35,065 bases of DNA. It comes from a virus. The translations under genes and the position numbers were made by a program. Shown in pieces: positions 1 through 8,386 of the stretch. How positions within the stretch are numbered: position 1 is the stretch's first letter; each line of letters begins with the position of its first letter. The stretch spans positions 1-35,065 of IMG/VR virus record IMGVR_UViG_3300010389_000057; one strand, given 5' to 3'. Under the pieces are notes generated by a model, which was not told the DNA's origin, searched no databases, and was given only the letters and a program-made list of their open reading frames with translations.

Positions 1-114
1 CATTTATACGGTCATGCAAAAATAAAGCCTATAAACAAAATTGTAGACAAAAACAAGTTAAAAAGAACTATATTTGAGTAATGTAGTTATTAAGAATAAA
101 TCTAAATACTAGAT
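1..114 (+). promoter_or_regulatory. Leader and candidate promoter of the late (packaging) genes
   Basis: No gene lies before the first coding region. TATATTTG at 69-76 matches the Bacteroidota -7 box TAnnTTTG, and the run TATATTTGAGTAA is shared with the two small-gene promoters near 32781 and 33071. A TTG at 41-43 is 25 nt upstream, longer than the usual 17-23, so the -33 box is weak or absent. Transcription would begin near 82 and give a leader of about 30 nt. If the genome circularises, part of this interval may belong to the packaging (cos/pac) region, which I cannot identify from sequence alone. Confidence 0.5.
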
Positions 115-645
115 ATGCCAGGAAGAGGAAGACCAAGAAAAACGAGAGAGCAAAAATTAACAGACGGAACATTTCAACCGTGTAGAGATCGTCCAACGGT
201 TCAAGGCGAAGTAATTGAGTCTTTACCTGACCCGCCCGTACCAATGACTAATATAGCGTATCAGTATTATAAAGGAATAGGAAACCAACTTATAAGTTTA
301 GGGATCTTAAACACTACCGACTTAACCGACTTAGAAACGTATGCTAATCAGTACGGCGAATATTGGCGGCTAGATGACAAGTATAAAGTATTGGAAAAGG
401 AACTAAAAGAACTTGACGAAAGGGTAAAAGACGCTTTGAGAGAATTAGACAAGTCAAGTTATAGGATGTTAAATGAGGACTACCGCCGTAAGTTTGCCGA
501 CTACAAAGAAGCAAATAAACAAAAAAGAGAATGTTTGAACACGGCTTTAAAGATGTCATCTAGGTTTGGGCTCAATCCGATAGACCGCCAAAAATTAAGC
601 ATTGCACCTCCGACTGATGAATTAGATCCATTCGCAGAAATATAA
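115..645 (+). CDS. terS: Terminase small subunit, P27 family
   Basis: Recognises phage DNA and hands it to the large terminase for packaging. The 176-residue protein begins with a basic GRGRPRKT segment. A charged, probably helical or coiled-coil stretch lies at about 85-150, and the C-terminus reads RFGLNPIDRQKL followed by an acidic tail. That R-x-G-L-x-P-x-x-R-x-K-L signature is typical of P27-type small terminases (Terminase_4). It is the first gene of the late cluster, with terL 180 nt downstream and one small gene between. The ATG at 115 is the only sensible start and has no Shine-Dalgarno site, as expected for Bacteroidota. An HNH nuclease gene at the other end of the contig would be its upstream neighbour in a circular map. 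Confidence 0.9.
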   Translation: MPGRGRPRKTREQKLTDGTFQPCRDRPTVQGEVIESLPDPPVPMTNIAYQYYKGIGNQLISLGILNTTDLTDLETYANQYGEYWRLDDKYKVLEKELKELDERVKDALRELDKSSYRMLNEDYRRKFADYKEANKQKRECLNTALKMSSRFGLNPIDRQKLSIAPPTDELDPFAEI

Positions 646-650
646 ATATT

Positions 651-830
651 ATGAAAAAATACGCTTTGTTTGCTTTTTACGAAAATCAGTCTTTAGGTGG
701 TTACAATGATTACATTGTATCGTCGCTATCTTTTGATTTACTTTTTTCTTATTTCCGCTCGTCTAGTTATCAATATGGTCATATCTTGGACATAGAAACA
801 TTAGAGGTATTTTATTTAGAAAGGGAATGA
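651..830 (+). CDS. Small hypothetical protein between terminase genes (59 aa)
   Basis: An uninterrupted 59-codon frame from ATG 651 to TGA 830. It sits 5 nt after terS and overlaps the terL start by ATGA (827-830), the arrangement expected for translational coupling. The protein starts MKKYALFAFY and is rich in Phe, Tyr and Ser, with an acidic end (LEVFYLERE). There is no membrane segment of normal length and no motif I recognise. The tight spacing on both sides is the main evidence that it is real. No function can be assigned. Confidence 0.6.
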   Translation: MKKYALFAFYENQSLGGYNDYIVSSLSFDLLFSYFRSSSYQYGHILDIETLEVFYLERE

Positions 831-2509
831 AGAAACGGCTAAATTCATATATTAAAAAAGTTATAGCTAATAAGCAAGGTAGACACGGAAAGTGTGAGAT
901 ACAAAAAGTCCAAAGGCACTTAAACGACTTGAAGCGTAAAGACGTACGTTTTAACGAAAAGAAAGCAGCTAGGGCGATTAAGATAATCGAAAACTTAAAA
1001 CTTCACGAGGATAAGTATTACAATAAACCTTTTGAGCTACAGCCTCATCAGGTTTTTTTCTTTGCTTGTATTATTGGATGGGAGATGTACGACCCAGAGC
1101 GTAAAGAGTGGAGACGTAGGTTTAGACGTGTCTATAAGTCAATAGCAAGGAAGAACGGCAAAACAACGGAAAATGCTGCTTTAGAAATATTCATGTTTAG
1201 ATTTGACGGCGTAAACGGTGCGCAATGCTTTAGCGCTGCGAATACTAGGAAACAAGCTTTGATATGTCACGATGCAGCTAAGGAAATGTTAAGGCTAACC
1301 GCTGAAAGTTCAACGACGCTAAAAAGTCAAATAAGGTTTATGGCTCAAAATGTGATTTATCAAAATAAGCGCTGTAAGATGGAAGCGATGGCAGCCGATC
1401 CAAAAAAACTTGATGGGTTTAATCCTAGCTTTGCAAGTATTGACGAGTTTCACGAAATGAAAACAACGGAGATCATAAAGATTTTTGAGCGTGGGATGGT
1501 CATGCGTGAAGAACCTTTATTATCTATAACTACGACGGCTGGATTCGACAAACACAAGCCATGTTATAGGTATCAAAAAGTATGTGAGCAAATATTAGAG
1601 GGCGTTGTAAATGACGATGTATTGTTTATCGACATATTTAAAATGGATGAAGAGGATGATCCAGACGTAGAAGATAATTGGTTTAAGGCAAATCCGATGC
1701 TAGGCGTGACTATTCCACTAACTAACTTTAGAAATGACTACCAAAGCGCAAAAAATGAGGGCTTAACGTCGTTATTACAATTCTACGTCAAGAATTTGAA
1801 TATGTGGATGAGTCAAACTAAAGGTTGGATTCCAGACAGTACAATATTAGAAAATCAATTAGGCGAAGCCGTTACAAGCGAAGAACCTTGTTATATTGGT
1901 GTAGATTTAGCAGCAGTTAAAGATTTAGCTGGATGGACGGCATATTATCCTCCTAGCGAAGTAAGCGATAAACATAGATTTAGAACGACTTACTATATTC
2001 CAATGGACACTATTGACGAGAGGACCAAATCGGACGGTGTTCCATATCGGGAATGGGCAGATAAGGGATTGATTAACATAATTGATTCAAATGTCATAGA
2101 ATTAGAGGACATTAAGCGTGATATTGTCGAATTTCATAAGAACAACAACGTCATAAGGATAGGTGTAGACCCTTGGAACGGTAGAGAATTTGTATCTGAT
2201 TTAGCTGATTACGGCATAGACATAGGTTTTTACTATCAATCCATGAAAAACATGGCAGAACCGACTAAGAAAATAGAAAGGTTAATGCTTAAAAAAGAGT
2301 GCGATATAGGCAAAGACCCTATTAAACGCTGGAATTACAAAAATGTAGAACTTGATATAGGTAGCACCGGGGAATATAAACCAAGTAAAGGGAACTCAAC
2401 CGAAAAGATTGACGGCGTAATAATGGACATAATAGCTATTGGTATGAGTTTAGACCATGAAAAAGAGAAGAAAAGCGTGTACGAAAGCCGTGGAATCCGT
2501 TCTGTATAA
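827..2509 (+). CDS. terL: Terminase large subunit (packaging ATPase and nuclease)
   Basis: ATP-driven motor that pumps DNA into the prohead and cuts the concatemer. The 560-residue protein has the HK97/P27-type layout (Terminase_1). A Walker A-like loop ARKNGKTT lies at 107-114. The Walker B/catalytic segment ASIDEFHE lies at 203-210, and a coupling-type SITTTAG at about 233-239. The C-terminal RNase H-like nuclease has candidate metal-binding acids at Asp360 (GVDLAAVKD), Asp448 (IGVDPWNG) and Asp529/Asp533 (KIDGVIMD). All three nuclease motifs are present, so the enzyme appears intact. Its ATG overlaps the stop of the preceding small gene by 4 nt. About 110 nt of non-coding DNA with its own promoter follows, before portal. 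Confidence 0.96.
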   Translation: MKKRLNSYIKKVIANKQGRHGKCEIQKVQRHLNDLKRKDVRFNEKKAARAIKIIENLKLHEDKYYNKPFELQPHQVFFFACIIGWEMYDPERKEWRRRFRRVYKSIARKNGKTTENAALEIFMFRFDGVNGAQCFSAANTRKQALICHDAAKEMLRLTAESSTTLKSQIRFMAQNVIYQNKRCKMEAMAADPKKLDGFNPSFASIDEFHEMKTTEIIKIFERGMVMREEPLLSITTTAGFDKHKPCYRYQKVCEQILEGVVNDDVLFIDIFKMDEEDDPDVEDNWFKANPMLGVTIPLTNFRNDYQSAKNEGLTSLLQFYVKNLNMWMSQTKGWIPDSTILENQLGEAVTSEEPCYIGVDLAAVKDLAGWTAYYPPSEVSDKHRFRTTYYIPMDTIDERTKSDGVPYREWADKGLINIIDSNVIELEDIKRDIVEFHKNNNVIRIGVDPWNGREFVSDLADYGIDIGFYYQSMKNMAEPTKKIERLMLKKECDIGKDPIKRWNYKNVELDIGSTGEYKPSKGNSTEKIDGVIMDIIAIGMSLDHEKEKKSVYESRGIRSV

Positions 2510-2562
2510 AAAAAATATCAGTAATAACCAAATTTTAAGCTAATTTAATCCTTATAAAGAAT

Positions 2563-2607
2563 TTGTCTAAATAATTTCGTATCTTTGTAGTTAAGCGCAC
2601 TACAAGG
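2563..2607 (+). promoter_or_regulatory. Portal promoter with an overlapping inverted repeat
   Basis: TATCTTTG at 2580-2587 matches the Bacteroidota -7 box. The nearest TTG (2563-2565) is only 14 nt upstream, shorter than consensus. A 9-bp inverted repeat starts inside the -7 box: CTTTGTAGT (2583-2591), a 7-nt spacer, then ACTACAAGG (2599-2607), with one G-T pair. Lying across the predicted start site, it looks more like an operator than a leader hairpin, though a transcribed hairpin is also possible. The portal ATG is at 2619. This would allow the head genes to be expressed separately from the terminase genes. Confidence 0.5.
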
Positions 2608-2618
2608 ACAATTTTATT

Positions 2619-3902
2619 ATGGCAATGATCTTCTCAAAGTTTGGAAAACATAAAGTTGACACAAACGGCGCAATTCACCTCAATAGCCAGCGTTCACAGT
2701 CGATTGAGAATCCAAATACTTCATTTAATTCATATTTTCAGAGTTCTAGTAGTTTCGGTAGGGCGGCAAATACGGGAGATAATGTAACTTTTGATAGGGC
2801 TATGCAATTAAGCGTAGTCTTTTCTATTATACGAGTTATTTCTGAAGATTTAGCTGGTTTATCTTATTTTAATATTGAAGATAATAACGGCGAAAACTTA
2901 ATAGATAGAGATTCGTATCTAAACCGCCTTATAAGAATGCCGAGTAATGGCATATCTGGTTTCCATTTTCGAGAATCAATGGCTATGAATGTAGTCGGTC
3001 AAGGTAACGCATACGCACGAATACACTTTGATAATAGCGGACGAGTGGCAGAGCTTGAAAAGTTTGATAATTCAGATGTAAGTGTTGAAGTGACACGCAT
3101 AAATGGACGAAATCAAGTATTTTATCACATTAACGGCGAACGTATACCATTAATGGGGTATGAAGTACTTCACTATAAAGGCTTATCCACTGATGGTGTA
3201 ATCGGATTATCACCAATATCAATACTTCGGAATACAATAGGCGAAAATATAAGCGCACAAGAGTTTTCGCAAGAGTTTTATGATGGTGGCGCAAGGCTTT
3301 CGGGTGTATTGGAAGCCGACGGTACACTTTCGGATGAAGCATATCATAGGCTTATTCAAACGTGGCGTGAAAAACATGAGGGACGTAATGCGCAAAAAAC
3401 AGCTTTATTAGAGGGTGGTGTTACTTATAAGCCTATTTCATTAAGTCCAGTTGATGCTGACATATTAAAAACTAGAACTTTTGGAATTGAAGAAATAGCT
3501 CGACCGTTTAGAGTTCCTCTTCATATGATTCAGCAACTAGCAAGATCCACAAATAACAATATCGAGCATCAAGGTCTTGAATATGTAAAATACTGTTTAC
3601 GTCCATGGGCAAAGCGTTTTGAGGTCGAGGATAACATGAAACTAATTTTACCAAGAGATCAAAGCCGTAAATACTTTGAGTTTAACATGGAAAGCTTGTT
3701 AAGAGGTGACACGAACGCAAGGAGTGAATATCTTAGTAAGATGTTTAATATCGGAGTTTATTCTCAAAACGATATAAGATCAATTCTAAAAGAATCGAAA
3801 ATAGATACACCAACGGCGAACGCATATTATACACCCGTTAATTTGATGAATAGAGAAAAGGAAACTTTAAAAAGTGAAGACAAAAACACAGACGCAGCAT
3901 AA
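2619..3902 (+). CDS. Portal protein, HK97 family
   Basis: Forms the dodecameric ring at the capsid vertex through which DNA passes and to which terminase and the neck dock. The 427-residue length is normal for HK97-type portals. Family-typical segments include AMQLSVVFSIIRVISEDLA at about 62-80, the wing/stem region with VLHYKG and GLSPI, and a C-terminal clip/crown part with RTFGIEEIARPFRVPLHMI followed by NNIEHQGLEYVKYCL. The start ATG 2619 follows a promoter-like region. An alternative ATG two codons later (MIFSKFGKH) is possible. The prohead protease follows after 11 nt, the normal head-gene order. Confidence 0.95.
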   Translation: MAMIFSKFGKHKVDTNGAIHLNSQRSQSIENPNTSFNSYFQSSSSFGRAANTGDNVTFDRAMQLSVVFSIIRVISEDLAGLSYFNIEDNNGENLIDRDSYLNRLIRMPSNGISGFHFRESMAMNVVGQGNAYARIHFDNSGRVAELEKFDNSDVSVEVTRINGRNQVFYHINGERIPLMGYEVLHYKGLSTDGVIGLSPISILRNTIGENISAQEFSQEFYDGGARLSGVLEADGTLSDEAYHRLIQTWREKHEGRNAQKTALLEGGVTYKPISLSPVDADILKTRTFGIEEIARPFRVPLHMIQQLARSTNNNIEHQGLEYVKYCLRPWAKRFEVEDNMKLILPRDQSRKYFEFNMESLLRGDTNARSEYLSKMFNIGVYSQNDIRSILKESKIDTPTANAYYTPVNLMNREKETLKSEDKNTDAA

Positions 3903-3913
3903 AATATAAAGCC

Positions 3914-4510
3914 ATGAACATAGAAAAAAGAACAATAACAAGCACAAATATAGAAGTAAGAGAAGCGGAGGAAGGCGGTTACGTCATTGAGGGTATTGCG
4001 GCAATGGTCGACAAAGACAATGACATGGGTTGGTATATTGAACGAATTGAACGGGGTGCGTTTGACGGGAGGCTTAACGACGATGTTCGATTCCTTATCA
4101 ATCATGATCCAAATCTAATACTAGCACGAACGAAAAGCGGCACAGGCGAATTGTTTACTGATAATGACGGCAATTTGTGTTATCGGTACACCACACCAAA
4201 CCGAACCTATGCTAAAGATTTAGCGGATGCGATTAGAAGTGGAGATATTGACCAATCGAGTTACGCTTTTACTATTGACGAGCAAGATTGGCAAGAAAGG
4301 GCAGACGGTAAAGAAGTAAGGACTATTAAAAAGTATGCTAGACTTTATGATGTTAGTCCTGTTACTTATCCAGCTGATCCAGATACAAGCGTTGCAAAGC
4401 GAAGTTATGAAATGACAAAGCAAGAGGAAAAACCAACAGAAGAAAAAGAGGTAGATAATACCGATCAAAAATATAGAGACAGAAGACTGTCTTTAATTTC
4501 TAATTATTAA
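3914..4510 (+). CDS. Prohead maturation protease, HK97 family (U35)
   Basis: Serine protease of the herpesvirus-assemblin fold that removes the scaffolding (delta) part of the capsid protein during head maturation. In 198 residues it has the expected N-terminal beta strands (VIEGIAAMVD), then the GAFDGRL segment. The catalytic His is probably His64 in LINHDP, and the catalytic Ser is probably Ser116 in DQSSYAF. A family-typical YDVSPVTYPADP follows at about 145-156. The C-terminal tail is acidic and lysine-rich. It sits 1 nt before the capsid gene. HK97 itself has a separate delta domain in the capsid protein, and the same seems true here. Confidence 0.94.
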   Translation: MNIEKRTITSTNIEVREAEEGGYVIEGIAAMVDKDNDMGWYIERIERGAFDGRLNDDVRFLINHDPNLILARTKSGTGELFTDNDGNLCYRYTTPNRTYAKDLADAIRSGDIDQSSYAFTIDEQDWQERADGKEVRTIKKYARLYDVSPVTYPADPDTSVAKRSYEMTKQEEKPTEEKEVDNTDQKYRDRRLSLISNY

Positions 4511-4511
4511 A

Positions 4512-5744
4512 ATGTACAAACGCATGAAAAGTAAACTAGATTTGTATGCGGAGAAAAAAGACGTCTTCGCTCAAATGTCCGACTTAAATAAGAGGGCAAA
4601 AAATGAAAACAGAGATTTGAACGCTGATGAAAAAGTTCAATTTGACAAGCTTGACGCTAGAATGGACGAAGTAATTGCGTCTATTGAGCGACAAACTAAA
4701 TTTGAAGCAAGAGCAAAAGCTGAAGCGGCTGCAAACTTTGACAATAAGCAAGTAGAAGCAAAAGCACCTACAAAAGAAGCTAGAACGGCGGCGTTCACTA
4801 AAATGCTAAGATTTGGCGAAAAGGCTTTAAATCAAGAAGAAAGAAACTTGCTAGAAAAGCGTGGAACTGATACGCAAGTAACTACTACGGATTCGTTAGG
4901 GGGGTATACTGTTCCTGAGGGATTTGGTGACGAAATTATTAAGTCTATGGCTCATTATAGTGGTGTTTTAGAAGCTGCTAGAATCATTAGAACTAACTCT
5001 GGTAATCCTTTACCATATCCAACAAGTGACCAAACTGCTGTTAAAGGTAAGAGAATTGGCGAGGGTACTGCACAAGCGGTTCTTGATGTAACATTTGGAA
5101 CTAAAGTACTAAATTCTTACATCTACACATCTGATATTATCAAATGGTCTTACGCATTAGTTCAAGATTCAGCGTTTGACGTTGGAGCGGAAACTAACAT
5201 GATTGCGGCGGAGCGTTTAGGTAGAATCTTAAACGAAGAGCTTACAACGGGTACGGGATCATCTCAACCGAATGGAGTTGTAACGGCGGCGGGTGCTGGT
5301 CATACGGCAGCGGCAACAAATGCAATTACTTCAGCTGAACTTTTGGAATTGATTTATTCAGTAGACAGAAATTATCGTGTAAATGGTTCTTTAATGTTAG
5401 CAGATGCGACAGTAAAGGCTATTCGTCAGTTAGAAATTGGATCTGCTGATAGTAGACCGCTTTGGCAGCCATCTTTGAGAGACGGAGAACCTGACACTAT
5501 CCACGGTTATAGATATTTCGTAAACAACGATATGGATAACGTTGCAAGTGGTGTGAGTTCTGATGTTGTTCTTTTTGGTGACTTCTCAAAATACATTGTA
5601 AGAATGTCTCAAGATTTCACTTTAAAGCCTCTATTTGAGCGTTATGCTGATGAAATGGTACAAGCTTACTTCATGTATTGCCGAGTAGACGGCGAATTAA
5701 TGGACGCAGCAGCAGTTAAGAAATTGACACTAGCAGCATCATAG
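4512..5744 (+). CDS. Major capsid protein, HK97 fold
   Basis: Builds the icosahedral shell. The 410-residue protein has an N-terminal helical/coiled-coil segment (about 1-95, rich in Lys, Glu, Ala) that corresponds to the delta scaffolding domain. The folded domain begins near TDSLGGYTVPEGFGDEI. Ordered segments such as NPLPYPTSD (E-loop region), NEELTTGTGSSQPNGV and the C-terminal VVLFGDFSKYIVRMSQDFTL are characteristic of the Phage_capsid family. Proteolytic maturation probably occurs near residues 90-115, but the exact site cannot be read from sequence. A clear intrinsic terminator follows 17 nt after the stop, so the capsid gene ends a transcript unit at least partly. Confidence 0.95.
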   Translation: MYKRMKSKLDLYAEKKDVFAQMSDLNKRAKNENRDLNADEKVQFDKLDARMDEVIASIERQTKFEARAKAEAAANFDNKQVEAKAPTKEARTAAFTKMLRFGEKALNQEERNLLEKRGTDTQVTTTDSLGGYTVPEGFGDEIIKSMAHYSGVLEAARIIRTNSGNPLPYPTSDQTAVKGKRIGEGTAQAVLDVTFGTKVLNSYIYTSDIIKWSYALVQDSAFDVGAETNMIAAERLGRILNEELTTGTGSSQPNGVVTAAGAGHTAAATNAITSAELLELIYSVDRNYRVNGSLMLADATVKAIRQLEIGSADSRPLWQPSLRDGEPDTIHGYRYFVNNDMDNVASGVSSDVVLFGDFSKYIVRMSQDFTLKPLFERYADEMVQAYFMYCRVDGELMDAAAVKKLTLAAS

Positions 5745-5761
5745 GTTTAAGTTTATAAATT

Positions 5762-5794
5762 AACACGTCGGCGGTAATGGTCGGCGTGTTTTTT
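5762..5794 (+). terminator. Intrinsic terminator after the capsid gene
   Basis: AACACGTCGGC (5762-5772) pairs with GTCGGCGTGTT (5780-5790) through a 7-nt loop, an 11-bp stem with two G-U pairs, and runs straight into TTTTTT (5789-5794). It ends the capsid transcript. Readthrough or partial termination would set a higher level of capsid than of neck and tail proteins. Confidence 0.8.
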
Positions 5795-5805
5795 AAAAGT
5801 TCAAA

Positions 5806-5979
5806 ATGAAAATAAGATTTACAAAAAGTTTAATTTCTAATCCTACTTATAAGAAAGGGCAAGAAGTAGAACTAAATGATAAAGAGGCAAAGCAATTCAT
5901 TAAAGTTGGATATGCTATTGAAATAAAGAAACCAAAGACTAACCGAAAAAAGAGTTTGAAGAATGTCGAAAGTCGTTAG
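5806..5979 (+). CDS. Small head-region protein (57 aa)
   Basis: 57-codon frame from ATG 5806 to TAG 5979, starting just after the capsid terminator and overlapping the next gene by 17 nt. The sequence has a short beta-rich core: KKGQEVELNDKEAKQFI followed by VGYAIEI and a lysine-rich tail. This pattern (KG..V.L....A..FI..G.A) is common in tiny proteins located between capsid and connector genes in siphophages (DUF7210-like). Their role is unknown, perhaps capsid decoration or head completion. It resembles the 56-residue product at 7782-7952, suggesting the two are paralogues. Family assignment is from memory and is tentative. Confidence 0.65.
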   Translation: MKIRFTKSLISNPTYKKGQEVELNDKEAKQFIKVGYAIEIKKPKTNRKKSLKNVESR

Positions 5980-6523
5980 TATAAGCGGTGCAGCTCCTTT
6001 AAATTTAGCGACGGCAAAAGAGCATTTACGAGTATCTGGAACTGATGAAGATACATTGATTCAGATATACATAGATGCGGCTTTGGCAATGACTGAACAG
6101 TTTCTTTGGAGAAAGTTGCAATTGCAAGTAATAGAAGAAGTTTATCCTTATTTTATGAATCGGTTTGATACTAGCTATCCTATCAATTCAATCACAAGTA
6201 TTAAATACTTTGACGAAAGCGAAACGGAGCAAACTTTGACCGTTGCGGACTATTACGAGGTGTACGACAATGCGAAATCTAAGAACTCAATATACAAGGT
6301 AGGAACGCTAGAAACGCCGTCTATATGGCTAGATAAAGCTTTTCCCGTTGAAATAACATACCAAACGGGATTCGCAGACGATACAGTTCCAAAACCTATT
6401 ATAAACGCTATGCTTTTATTAGTTGGCGAAATGTACGAAAATAGAGAAGATCACGAATATAAAAGCGAATTAACAAAAGCAAGTAGATTAGCCTTATCAC
6501 CTTATCGGTTGAAAAAGTACTAA
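5963..6523 (+). CDS. Head-tail connector protein, gp6-like
   Basis: Adaptor ring thought to bind beneath the portal. The 186-residue protein opens with LNLATAKEHLRVSGTDEDTL followed by IQIYIDAALAMTEQFLWRKL. This matches the classic start of HK97 gp6/SPP1 gp15-type connectors (a helix-rich DNA packaging adaptor, Phage_connect_1). The middle contains strands (INSITSIKYFD, PVEITYQTGF), and the C-terminal helix (PKPIINAMLLLVGEMYENRE) is also characteristic. It starts inside the preceding small gene and is followed 3 nt later by the head-closure protein, the usual order for neck genes. Confidence 0.88.
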   Translation: MSKVVSISGAAPLNLATAKEHLRVSGTDEDTLIQIYIDAALAMTEQFLWRKLQLQVIEEVYPYFMNRFDTSYPINSITSIKYFDESETEQTLTVADYYEVYDNAKSKNSIYKVGTLETPSIWLDKAFPVEITYQTGFADDTVPKPIINAMLLLVGEMYENREDHEYKSELTKASRLALSPYRLKKY

Positions 6524-6526
6524 GAA

Positions 6527-6868
6527 GTGAAAAAGAGAAAGCGACTGACGCAAGTATTTAATATTGGTGAGTTTGACCGTAAGATACAAATTCAATCCAT
6601 CGCACAATCACAAGATGTTTACGGTGCTATGGTCGAAACGGTAACAAGCATAGAAGTATGGGCAAAGGTTAATTGGCTAAGGGATAAAGAAGATGAAAGC
6701 GGTGGAGATTTGCGAGGTAATTACAGAATTGAAGTAGTGATAAGATACCAAAGCGGGATAACAACATTAAACAAAATAGTTCACGACGGTAGAACTTTTG
6801 ATATAGAAAATTATAGGGAAATAGGACGTAGACGGTTCATAGTTTTAAATTGTTTGAGTTATGCTTGA
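6527..6868 (+). CDS. Head closure / head-tail joining protein
   Basis: Beta-barrel stopper of the Phage_H_T_join (SPP1 gp16-like) family that closes the neck after packaging. The 113 residues show the family features: IGEFDRKIQIQS at the start, VYGAMVETVTSIEVWAKV, then strands ending YRIEVVIRYQSGI, VHDGRTFDIENYREIGRRRF and a short C-terminus. The start is GTG at 6527; no nearby ATG is in frame, so this non-standard start is likely real. It overlaps the next gene by 8 nt. Confidence 0.87.
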   Translation: MKKRKRLTQVFNIGEFDRKIQIQSIAQSQDVYGAMVETVTSIEVWAKVNWLRDKEDESGGDLRGNYRIEVVIRYQSGITTLNKIVHDGRTFDIENYREIGRRRFIVLNCLSYA

Positions 6869-7400
6869 TAAACGTACGAAGTCGGATATACAAATGTTTA
6901 TAAAGGCTATTCAAAAGAGCGTTACGGAAGATGACTATGTAGATGTATTAGAAAAAGGAGCGCAATTTACAATAGACTCTATAAAAGTAAAAGTGCCTGT
7001 TTCTAAAAAGCCCGTTAAAAGGTATTTAGATAAAAAGAGTAATAGACTAAGCAATAAAGCTAAGAAGCAAGAAAAGCCCGTAGCGGTCTATTATCCAGGA
7101 AACTTACGACGTTCTATCAAGGTGCTAAAGAAATTAAACAAAAGTAAGCGGTTCAATTGGAGGATGCGTAGAGTTTGGTTCGGTGTTCACTTGCATAAGG
7201 GACAAAGTGATGGTCATTTTAGAGGAAACAGAACAGATGCTTATTATGCACATATGATTGAGTATGGAACGCAACACATAACACCCGTTGGATACTTTAG
7301 AAAAGGTCTAAATAGTGGAGCGCCTAAAAGCTTATCTGCTATGAAAAGGTTAGTAAGTGCGAAACTAAATAGGAATTATAGAAAAAACGGATTAAAGTAA
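6861..7400 (+). CDS. HK97 gp10-like neck / tail completion protein
   Basis: The 179-residue basic protein contains the pattern seen in HK97 gp10-family proteins: an N-terminal helix (FTIDSIKVKVPVSKK), a basic loop, GNLRRSIKVLKKL, and the highly typical HMIEYGTQHITPVGYFRKGL, followed by a C-terminal helix. These proteins join head and tail or complete the tail end. It is unusually rich in Lys and Arg, which may mean contact with DNA at the neck. Neighbours are head closure (upstream, 8-nt overlap) and the tail terminator (downstream, 1-nt overlap). Confidence 0.85.
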   Translation: MLDKRTKSDIQMFIKAIQKSVTEDDYVDVLEKGAQFTIDSIKVKVPVSKKPVKRYLDKKSNRLSNKAKKQEKPVAVYYPGNLRRSIKVLKKLNKSKRFNWRMRRVWFGVHLHKGQSDGHFRGNRTDAYYAHMIEYGTQHITPVGYFRKGLNSGAPKSLSAMKRLVSAKLNRNYRKNGLK

Positions 7401-7771
7401 TGGAGCAAGAACTATACACATTGTTAGCATCGACGTTAAGCCCTTATAAGGTTTATCCGTCAATCGTTCCATTAAATGCGGCTTATCCTTGTGCTAGGTT
7501 TGTTCTTATTTATGATGACTTTGAGCAAACGAAAGACACGGCTTTAAGTGGATTGGCTAGGTATCAGTTAGACTTTTATAGTCGTGATACAATAGGAGGG
7601 AATAGTGCTTTCAATGTCGCAAGGATAAACGGCGAAGCGATAAAGACGGCTTTAAATGGTCATAGTGGAACAGTGATAAGAGAAATTAGAGTTATGAACG
7701 TAGAGGACGATTATCAAGAGGAAACAGAAGCACACATTAAGAGAATAGAATTTAACGTATATCACACATAA
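7400..7771 (+). CDS. Tail terminator / completion protein (DUF3168)
   Basis: 123 residues with the layout of DUF3168/gp17-like proteins. An N-terminal helix (ELYTLLASTLSPYKVYP) is followed by AAYPCARFVLIYDDF, a central LARYQLDFYSRD strand pair, a helix (NVARINGEAIKTALNG) and a C-terminal strand EAHIKRIEFNVYHT. These proteins cap the tail tube and join it to the neck. The gene begins on the last base of the preceding stop codon (ATG/TAA overlap). Confidence 0.85.
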   Translation: MEQELYTLLASTLSPYKVYPSIVPLNAAYPCARFVLIYDDFEQTKDTALSGLARYQLDFYSRDTIGGNSAFNVARINGEAIKTALNGHSGTVIREIRVMNVEDDYQEETEAHIKRIEFNVYHT

Positions 7772-7781
7772 AACTAATACA

Positions 7782-7952
7782 ATGGAAGTCGAATTTTTAA
7801 AGAATTGGAATCATATAAAAAAAGGAAAAGTAACACTAATTACAAACGATTTAGCGAAAGAACTTATTAAGAAAAAAGTAGTAAAGGCAACGGGCGAAAA
7901 TAAGTTTATAGAAGCTGAGAATAAAGCTATCGAAAAGCACTTAAACGAGTAA
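7782..7952 (+). CDS. Small hypothetical protein (56 aa), possible paralogue of the 5806 product
   Basis: 56-codon frame from ATG 7782 to TAA 7952, filling the gap between tail terminator and major tail protein. Core: IKKGKVTLITNDLAKELIKK, then VVKATGENKF. It aligns with the 57-residue product downstream of the capsid gene (shared KKG..V.L....AKE.IK pattern and similar length). Function unknown. Its position suggests a small structural or assembly role in the neck or tail tube. Confidence 0.6.
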   Translation: MEVEFLKNWNHIKKGKVTLITNDLAKELIKKKVVKATGENKFIEAENKAIEKHLNE

Positions 7953-7985
7953 TAAATTTAAATTAAACTATAAAAATCTTATACA

Positions 7986-8384
7986 ATGCCAACACCACAA
8001 AATACTACATCGCTTCGATTTTATCAAGCGGGTACGGTTATTGCATCGGCAATAGATGCAGAGATCACTTTTAACAAAGAAGCGGTCGACATTACGACTA
8101 AAGACTCTGGAACGAATGCGGAGTTTATGAGCGGATTAAAATCTGGAACGGGTTCGACCGGTGGACTTTATGCAGAAGGTGAATTAGACGCACTTTACGC
8201 AGCTTACGACGGTACTGCGGTGGTAGTAATGAAGCTTTCAACTGAAGTAACGGGAGAGGAATATTTTAGCGGTGACGCTATCATTACTTCTTTGCAAATC
8301 AATTCTAGTGGAAATCAACAAGCGGCTACGTTTACTTGCCAATTTCAATTCACAGGAGCATTTACTAAAGATGATAACGTATAA
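7986..8384 (+). CDS. Major tail tube protein
   Basis: 132-residue protein directly before the tail chaperones and tape measure, the standard place of the tube subunit. Features fit TP901-1/HK97-type tube proteins (Phage_tail_2): SAIDAEITFNKEAVDITTKDSG near the start, GLKSGTGSTGGLYAEGELD in the middle, an EEYFSGDAIITSLQINSS segment, and an FTCQFQFTGAFTK C-terminal strand. It would polymerise around the tape measure to make the tail tube. Confidence 0.88.
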   Translation: MPTPQNTTSLRFYQAGTVIASAIDAEITFNKEAVDITTKDSGTNAEFMSGLKSGTGSTGGLYAEGELDALYAAYDGTAVVVMKLSTEVTGEEYFSGDAIITSLQINSSGNQQAATFTCQFQFTGAFTKDDNV

Positions 8385-8386
8385 TT

